In this document: positions 7,307-11,569 of the stretch, in pieces | How the letters are laid out: every line of letters begins with the position of its first letter | How positions within the stretch are numbered: the stretch's first letter is position 1 | The notes under the pieces: generated by a model | Seen by the model: only the letters and a program-made list of their open reading frames with translations | Databases searched by the model: none | What the model was told of the DNA's origin: nothing | Made by a program: the position numbers and the translations under genes | NCBI GenBank assembly: GCA_903928755.1 | Contig: CAIYSH010000319.1 | Location: forward strand, 1-14,518 | Length of the DNA: 14,518 bases | Source: an uncultured Alphaproteobacteria bacterium | GTDB lineage: Bacteria > Pseudomonadota > Alphaproteobacteria > Caulobacterales > Caulobacteraceae | Reading direction: 5' to 3'

Positions 7307-8238
7307 GCATGGATGTCGAGAACTACATGCGCCTGGGGCTGCACCTGCCTCAGGACATGTTCGCCAATGGCCATTCCCCGGCCGAGTTCGTCGCCTATCT
7401 CCAGCACGCGGGGGACGCGGTCTATCATCCCTGTCCCGAGGCCTTCCCCAGGGATGAGGTTCCGAAGGGCGAGGTGTTCCGCCATGCCGACTGGGACCGG
7501 ACGGCGATCTATCCCGGCACTTTGCGTGTCATTTCCGTCTACATCCCCCACGGTCTGGATCGCAGCCAGCCGGTCCGGGTCATCATTTTCAATGATGGTG
7601 CCGGCTATCTGGCACCCAAGGGGCCAGTCCGCGCCGCCCAGGTCCTCGACAGCCTGCACGCCGCCGGGGAAATTGCGCCGACCGTCGGGGTCTTCGTCAA
7701 TCCCGGCCATGCCCCGACCGATCCGGCCCTCAGCCGACAGGAGATCGCCGAGGCCGCCAATCTGCAGCGCCGTTTCGAATATGACAGCCTGACCCCCGAT
7801 TTCGGCCGGTTCCTCAAGGACGAAGTCCTGCCCTGGGTCGCCGCAGAGCACGGCCTGACCTTTTCAGAGGACCCTGCCCACCGCACGGTCTGCGGCATCA
7901 GCAGCGGCGGCATCTGCGCCTTTACCTGCGCCTGGGAGTTTCCCGACAGCTTTGGCCGGGTGCTGAGCCATTGCGGCTCCTTCGTGAACATTCTGGGCGG
8001 GCACAACTACGCCTACATGGTCGGCGTGACGCCCAGAAAGCCGATCCGGGTCTTCCTGCAAAGCGGCGCCAACGACGCCTGCAACGTCAACGGCGACTGG
8101 CCCCTGGCCAACCAGGCCCTGGCCAAGGCCCTCAGCTTTGCGGGGTATGACAACCGGTTCGAGTTCGGCACCGGCGCCCACAATCTGAGGCACGGCGGGG
8201 CGGTGTTTGCGGAGTCGCTGCGGTGGTTGTGGCGTTAG
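7303..8238 (+). CDS. Esterase of the enterochelin esterase-like (Fes/IroD, PF00756) alpha/beta-hydrolase family
   Basis: A 311-residue predicted cytosolic serine hydrolase with no signal peptide. The core strand VRVIIFNDGAGYL (91-103) is the family's start of the hydrolase fold. GISSGG (198-203) is the nucleophile elbow with Ser200. Asp258 in QSGANDACN and a histidine in GAHNLRHGG (His293 or, more likely by position before the final helix, His297) complete a plausible triad. The C-terminus AVFAESLRWLWR is typical of this group. Family members hydrolyse siderophore, carbohydrate or other esters; the substrate here is unknown. It starts inside the stop of the dioxygenase gene (ATGA), so the two enzymes probably act together. 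At its 3' end the stop overlaps the convergent toxin gene's stop by 2 bases. Confidence 0.87.
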   Translation: MSMDVENYMRLGLHLPQDMFANGHSPAEFVAYLQHAGDAVYHPCPEAFPRDEVPKGEVFRHADWDRTAIYPGTLRVISVYIPHGLDRSQPVRVIIFNDGAGYLAPKGPVRAAQVLDSLHAAGEIAPTVGVFVNPGHAPTDPALSRQEIAEAANLQRRFEYDSLTPDFGRFLKDEVLPWVAAEHGLTFSEDPAHRTVCGISSGGICAFTCAWEFPDSFGRVLSHCGSFVNILGGHNYAYMVGVTPRKPIRVFLQSGANDACNVNGDWPLANQALAKALSFAGYDNRFEFGTGAHNLRHGGAVFAESLRWLWR

Positions 8239-8651
8239 GGTGCCAGGAAAGGATTCAGGACCACAGCGTTCAGGTCTGCAATGTCCGATGTGTTGCGCGT
8301 GACCAGGACCAGATCGTGAGCCACTGCTGTCGCCGCCAGCAGCCCATCTGTGGTCGGCAGGGTCCTGCGGCTTGAAAGCCGTCCCCAGACATCAGCCACC
8401 ATCCGATCCACTGGAATAGTGCTGTCGGAGTAGCCTTCAATCAGGTTTTCGAGCCAGACTTCCAGCTCAGCCGCCCTCTCCGGCGACTTCGGCCGGATGA
8501 TTTCTATGCCCCGTCGAATTTCCCCAAGGACAAGGGTCGAGATGAACAGCTCATCGTCATCGACGGAGGCAAACCACGCTGCAACGGCAGGATGACAGCG
8601 GTCTCCCTTGCGAAGTTCTGAAATGATGTTTGTGTCGAGGAGATACTTCAA
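8235..8651 (-). CDS. PIN-domain toxin, VapC/FitB type ribonuclease
   Basis: A 138-residue toxin of a type II toxin-antitoxin pair. VapC-type PIN proteins are Mg2+-dependent RNases that cut specific RNAs when freed from the antitoxin. The N-terminus (M/L)KYLLDTNIISEL is the PIN hallmark. The acidic catalytic residues are Asp6, Glu44 (LVLGEIRRG), Asp102 (LPTTDGLLAATA) and Asp123 (VTRNTSDIADL). Length is standard. The start codon is TTG at 8651-8649, overlapping the antitoxin's TGA stop as TTGA. No ATG or GTG lies between it and the essential first strand, so TTG is the only sensible start. Its TAA stop overlaps the esterase TAG on the opposite strand. FitB-like is as good a name as VapC. Confidence 0.9.
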   Translation of the reverse strand: MKYLLDTNIISELRKGDRCHPAVAAWFASVDDDELFISTLVLGEIRRGIEIIRPKSPERAAELEVWLENLIEGYSDSTIPVDRMVADVWGRLSSRRTLPTTDGLLAATAVAHDLVLVTRNTSDIADLNAVVLNPFLAP

Positions 8652-8926
8652 AGATCGATGTCGCGATTGAGATCCCTAACGCGTTCCAGATCAATGCCTT
8701 CAAGGGGCGCTGAGGCCAGCAGGGCCTTGAGCCCTGTGGCATGGGGTTGGCCAAATCGCGTCAGCAGGATGCGGCGGGTCTCCTCGCCCTGGCGAGGGTC
8801 ATTCAGGGCCGCGATAACGCGCCGGACGAGGGCGACATCGCCCCGCGCAATCTGAACTTCAACACGTGAGCGCCCCAGGGCCTTTTGCCGAGTGCGATGT
8901 TTTTCAAGTGTAGTTGCAGAGGTCAC
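8648..8926 (-). CDS. Type II antitoxin (VapB/FitA-like, predicted ribbon-helix-helix)
   Basis: A 92-residue protein read from a GTG start at 8926-8924 with a GGAG Shine-Dalgarno 8 nt upstream. The N-terminus is basic (TLEKHRTRQKALGRSR). VEVQI (about 22-26) followed by two helices (DVALVRRVIAAL and GEETRRILLTRF) has the beta-alpha-alpha order of a ribbon-helix-helix DNA-binding domain. The C-terminal third (ALLASAPLEGIDLERVRDLNRDIDL) should be the toxin-neutralising tail. This fold reading is inference; the pairing with an adjacent, overlapping PIN toxin is the stronger evidence. The same frame stays open much farther upstream (to 9358), but that part lies antisense-shifted over the maoC gene and is not protein-like. 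A tandem palindrome directly upstream is the likely autoregulatory operator. Confidence 0.82.
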   Translation of the reverse strand: MTSATTLEKHRTRQKALGRSRVEVQIARGDVALVRRVIAALNDPRQGEETRRILLTRFGQPHATGLKALLASAPLEGIDLERVRDLNRDIDL

Positions 8927-8942
8927 CGGCTGGACTCCAGAA

Positions 8943-8979
8943 ATTTCCGGAAATATATCAAAATTTCCGGAAATTTCAA
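8943..8979 (-). promoter_or_regulatory. Toxin-antitoxin promoter with two operator palindromes embedded in it
   Basis: On the minus strand, TTGAAA (8979-8974) and TATATT (8957-8952) are spaced 16 bp and each match the sigma70 consensus at 5 of 6 positions. Two palindromes sit in the same stretch: ATTTCCGGAAAT (8943-8954), overlapping the -10 and likely start of transcription, and AAATTTCCGGAAATTT (8961-8976), overlapping the -35 and spacer. Their centres are 20 bp apart, about two helical turns, so bound dimers would face the same side. This is the arrangement expected for conditional autorepression by a ribbon-helix-helix antitoxin. Confidence 0.75.
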
Positions 8980-8989
8980 GTCGGCGGTG

Positions 8990-9024
8990 AGCCCCCCGGC
9001 CATCGCACCGCGACGCCGGGGGCT
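8990..9024 (-). terminator. GC-rich stem-loop downstream of the maoC-like gene
   Basis: AGCCCCCCGGC (8990-9000) pairs with GCCGGGGGCT (9015-9024), with one extra C, and the loop contains a further 4-bp stem (TCGC/GCGA). The hairpin starts 6 bp after the stop of the maoC-like gene, so it fits a transcription terminator or 3'-end stabiliser. There is no following T-run on the minus strand, so classic intrinsic termination is not assured. It also separates that transcript from the toxin-antitoxin promoter. Confidence 0.55.
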
Positions 9025-9030
9025 GAACCC

Positions 9031-9480
9031 TTAGCCGCCGTAGACGACGGAAATCGTCTCGGCGATGCAGGCGGGTTTGGCTTCGCCTTCGATCTCGATG
9101 GTGCACTCGTTCTTCAGCTGCATGCCGCCGGCCTTGGGCTCGGCCGAGAGCAGCTTCTGGCGCATGCGCACGCGCTTGCCGACCCGGACCATGTTGATGA
9201 AGCGGACCTTGTCCGAGCCATAATTGATGCCGCGGGTGACGCCCTTGATGGGCAGCATGCCGGCACCCAGGAAGGGGATCAGGGACAGGGTCAGATAGCC
9301 GTGGGCGATGGGGCCGCCGATTTCGCGGGTGGCGCGCTCGACGTCCACGTGGATCCACTGGTGGTCGCCGGTGGCTTCAGCGAACTGGTTGACCCGCTCC
9401 TGGCTGATCTCCACCCAATCCGACACGCCGACTTCCTGGCCGACCAGACCCGCCAGGTCCGAAAATTCAACGGGGTTCAT
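9031..9480 (-). CDS. MaoC-like (R)-specific enoyl-CoA hydratase/dehydratase
   Basis: A 149-residue single hot-dog-fold protein of the MaoC dehydratase family, expected to hydrate trans-2-enoyl-CoA or similar thioesters. The R-hydratase signature is present: FAEATGDHQWIHVD (33-46) holds the catalytic Asp39 and His44, and GGPIAHGYLTLSLIPFL (55-71) is the conserved turn and central helix. RFINMVRVGKRVR and CTIEIEGEAKPACIAE are the later barrel strands. The ATG at 9480 has a GGGAGAG Shine-Dalgarno about 6 nt upstream. The frame is open farther upstream (to 9654), but that runs through the hairpin element and is not conserved-looking. Close relatives in Caulobacterales are annotated as MaoC family dehydratases; physiological substrate unknown. 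Divergent from proS. Confidence 0.92.
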   Translation of the reverse strand: MNPVEFSDLAGLVGQEVGVSDWVEISQERVNQFAEATGDHQWIHVDVERATREIGGPIAHGYLTLSLIPFLGAGMLPIKGVTRGINYGSDKVRFINMVRVGKRVRMRQKLLSAEPKAGGMQLKNECTIEIEGEAKPACIAETISVVYGG

Positions 9481-9574
9481 ATGTCTCTCCCTGAGATTTG
9501 AAACTTGAGCCTCCGGCTTAGCATTGCCGGGCGAAGGCGCAAGGGAGCTTTGCGGATCGGGCCCGTGCGGGGAA

Positions 9575-9675
9575 GCGCATACCGAAAAGTGTGAAGCGGT
9601 TTTCGGAGCATATGCGCGCCAAAAAAGAAATCTAGAGCGCCGATCTGATTTCATCAGGTCGGAAAACGCTCTAGA
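9575..9675. repeat. Bipartite hairpin repeat element in the maoC-proS spacer
   Basis: Two adjacent imperfect palindromes make a roughly 100-bp unit. Hairpin 1: GCGCATA (9575-9581) with TATGCGC (9611-9617), and CCGAAAA (9582-9588) with TTTTCGG (9600-9606). Hairpin 2: TCTAGAGCG (9631-9639) pairs perfectly with CGCTCTAGA (9667-9675), and CCGATCTGA (9640-9648) with TCAGGTCGG (9654-9662) apart from one T-G pair, around a 5-nt loop. The AT-rich TCTAGA ends and internal GATCTGA...TCAG are reminiscent of dispersed intergenic palindromes in Rhizobiales and other alphaproteobacteria (from memory, not searched). It ends 24 bp before the proS start codon. Confidence 0.7.
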
Positions 9676-9699
9676 GAGAGGGCCTTACTGGAGACCCCT

Positions 9700-11259
9700 A
9701 TGCAACGCGCGCTCAGCGTCAGCCGGATGACCGGCACCAAGTTCACCTTCCCCGACTGGTATCAGGCCATTGTCCGCGAGGCCGATATGGCCGAGCCCTC
9801 GCCCGTGCGCGGCAGCATGATCATCAAGCCGTGGGGCTTTGGCGTGTGGGAGCGGATCCAGCAGGTCATGGACCGGCGGATCAAGGCCCTGGGGGTCGAC
9901 AACTGCTATTTCCCCCTGTTCATCCCCCTGAGCTTCTTCGCCAAGGAAGCCCAGCATGTGGACGGCTTCGCCAAGGAAATGGCGGTGGTCACCCACCACC
10001 GGCTGAAGATGATCGACGGCAAGCTGACGCCCGATCCCGAGGCCAGGCTGGAAGAGCCCCTGGTGGTTCGCCCCACCTCTGAGACCATCATCGGCGACGC
10101 CTTCTCCCGCTGGATCAAGAGCCACCGGGACCTGCCGCTGAAGATCAACCAGTGGGCCAATGTGGTGCGCTGGGAAATGCGCACCCGCCTCTTCCTGCGG
10201 ACGTCGGAATTCCTCTGGCAGGAGGGCCACACCGCCCACGCCGACAAGGAAGATGCACTCGCCTCCACTCTCGAAGCCCTGGAAATGTACCGGGTGTTTT
10301 CCGAGACCATTCTGGCCATGCCGGTGATCGCCGGGGAGAAGCCCGAGAACGAACGCTTCCCCGGCGCTGACGCCACCTATTCCATCGAAGCCATGATGCA
10401 GGACGGCAAGGCCCTGCAGGCCGGCACCTCGCACTATCTGGGCACCAGCTTTGCCAGGGCCCAGAACATCCGCTTCCAGAATGACGCGGGCGAATTGGCC
10501 TATTGCCACACCTCCAGCTGGGGGGTTTCGACCCGTCTGATCGGCGGGGTGATCATGACCCACGGCGATGATGACGGCCTGCGCCTGCCGCCCGCCATCG
10601 CGCCCCGCCAGATCGTGGTCGTGCCCATGCTGCGCGACAAGCCCGAGGACGCAGACGTCCTGGCCTTTGGTCAGGCCCTGGTGGCCCAGCTGAACGAGAC
10701 CTTGGCGCTCGGCGAGCCCATCCGCGCCCTGCTGGACACCAAGGCCCAGAAGTCGGCGGAAAAGCGCTGGAACTGGGTGCGCCGCGGGGCGCCGATCATT
10801 GTCGAGCTGGGTCCCCGCGATGTGGCCGCCGGCATGGTCAGCTTCATGCGCCGGGACGACCTGCGCGATGGCGACAAGGTCAAGAGCCAGGCCCTGCCGC
10901 GCGATGCGTTCGTGGCCGGGGTTCCGGCCCTGCTCGCCCAGATCCAGCAGGCCCTCTATGACGAGGCCAAGGCCCGCCTGGATGCCAATATCGTCCGCGA
11001 CGTCACCACCTTCGAAGGCCTGACCGAGTATTTCGGTGCTGCCGCTGATGATGACGAGGACACCCTCGCCTTCAAGGGCTGGGTCCGGGTTCCCTGGTCG
11101 CGGCCGACGGGGCAGGCTCTGGAAGAGGTGGACAAGCGCCTCAAGGCCCAGAAGCTGACCATCCGCAATGCGCCCATGGACCAGCCGACCAGCTTCGGCG
11201 ACTGCATCTTCACCGGTGCCCCTGGGGTGGAAGAGGTTCTGATCGGGCGGTCTTACTAG
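9700..11259 (+). CDS. proS: Prolyl-tRNA synthetase, archaeal/eukaryotic-like (type 3) form
   Basis: A 519-residue class II aminoacyl-tRNA synthetase that charges tRNA-Pro with proline. RPTSETIIGDAFSRWI (124-139) is the proline-binding TxE loop region. NVVRWEMRTR...EFLWQEGHTAH (154-180) is motif 2. WGVSTRLIGGVIMTHGDDDGLRLPP (274-298) is motif 3 of the type 3 enzymes. The anticodon-binding domain follows (about 300-405), and then a C-terminal extension ending in Tyr519 (IGRSY), the invariant terminal tyrosine of this type. Alphaproteobacteria usually carry a shorter (about 440-residue) bacterial-type ProRS, so this form is notable. Of the four zinc-binding cysteines known in relatives only Cys502 is evident. 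The ATG at 9700 has GGAG 8 nt upstream. N-terminal residues 1-15 look complete. Confidence 0.95.
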   Translation: MQRALSVSRMTGTKFTFPDWYQAIVREADMAEPSPVRGSMIIKPWGFGVWERIQQVMDRRIKALGVDNCYFPLFIPLSFFAKEAQHVDGFAKEMAVVTHHRLKMIDGKLTPDPEARLEEPLVVRPTSETIIGDAFSRWIKSHRDLPLKINQWANVVRWEMRTRLFLRTSEFLWQEGHTAHADKEDALASTLEALEMYRVFSETILAMPVIAGEKPENERFPGADATYSIEAMMQDGKALQAGTSHYLGTSFARAQNIRFQNDAGELAYCHTSSWGVSTRLIGGVIMTHGDDDGLRLPPAIAPRQIVVVPMLRDKPEDADVLAFGQALVAQLNETLALGEPIRALLDTKAQKSAEKRWNWVRRGAPIIVELGPRDVAAGMVSFMRRDDLRDGDKVKSQALPRDAFVAGVPALLAQIQQALYDEAKARLDANIVRDVTTFEGLTEYFGAAADDDEDTLAFKGWVRVPWSRPTGQALEEVDKRLKAQKLTIRNAPMDQPTSFGDCIFTGAPGVEEVLIGRSY

Positions 11260-11281
11260 GGCAGGTGCAAAGTCCACATGC

Positions 11282-11409
11282 CGGTCATACCGGCGCAGGC
11301 CGGTATCCAGATGCATCCACGGAGTAAGCCGGAGAGACCGGGCTCCGGGCCCTGACCCATCGCCGCGCCCTATGACCTGGACCCCGGCCTCCGCCGGGGT
11401 GACCGGGGG
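11282..11409. repeat. MITE-like 128-bp repeat, copy 1
   Basis: The unit begins and ends with 28-bp terminal inverted repeats (11283-11310 and 11377-11404) that match at 23 of 28 positions. Each terminal repeat is itself a hairpin: ATACCGGC/GCCGGTAT at 11287-11306, and ACCCCGGC/GCCGGGGT at 11381-11400. Copy 1 matches copy 2 at 125 of 128 positions; the differences are at 11326, 11342 and 11343. The ends resemble widespread GTCAT-CCGGC...GCCGG-TCCAG intergenic palindromes of GC-rich proteobacteria, as I recall them. No transposase is encoded. Confidence 0.85.
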
Positions 11410-11431
11410 GTGGGCGGTGTCGTTCTGTCTT

Positions 11432-11559
11432 CGGTCATACCGGCGCAGGCCGGTATCCAGATGCATCCACGGAGTGAGCCGGAGAGACCGGATTCCGGGC
11501 CCTGACCCATCGCCGCGCCCTATGACCTGGACCCCGGCCTCCGCCGGGGTGACCGGGGG
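11432..11559. repeat. MITE-like 128-bp repeat, copy 2
   Basis: This is the second copy, in the same orientation, offset from the first by exactly 150 bp. Its terminal inverted repeats lie at 11433-11460 and 11527-11554. It ends 11 bp before the TonB receptor stop codon. The near-identity with copy 1 indicates a recent tandem duplication or gene-conversion event. Confidence 0.85.
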
Positions 11560-11569
11560 TGGGGTGGCC

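Larger units (their letters stand above)
11260..11569. other. 310-bp gene-free spacer between convergent proS and the TonB receptor gene
   Basis: The only stretch of more than 300 bp without a gene. It is almost entirely made of two direct copies of a 128-bp element, with 22 bp between copies. No protein-like frame is present: the open frames that cross it read repeat-derived peptides such as VTPAEAGVQ. Its hairpins may end transcription from both sides. Confidence 0.8.

Noticed and set aside
8927..9358. Upstream extension of the antitoxin frame to a 236-codon protein
   Set aside because: The extra part overlaps maoC out of frame and is Arg/His/Pro-rich. It passes through the terminator hairpin and the promoter palindromes. 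The GTG at 8926 with its Shine-Dalgarno is a better start.
11282..11559. Two-repeat array considered as a CRISPR
   Set aside because: The repeat unit is 128 bp with terminal inverted ends and a single 22-bp spacer, and there are no cas genes nearby.
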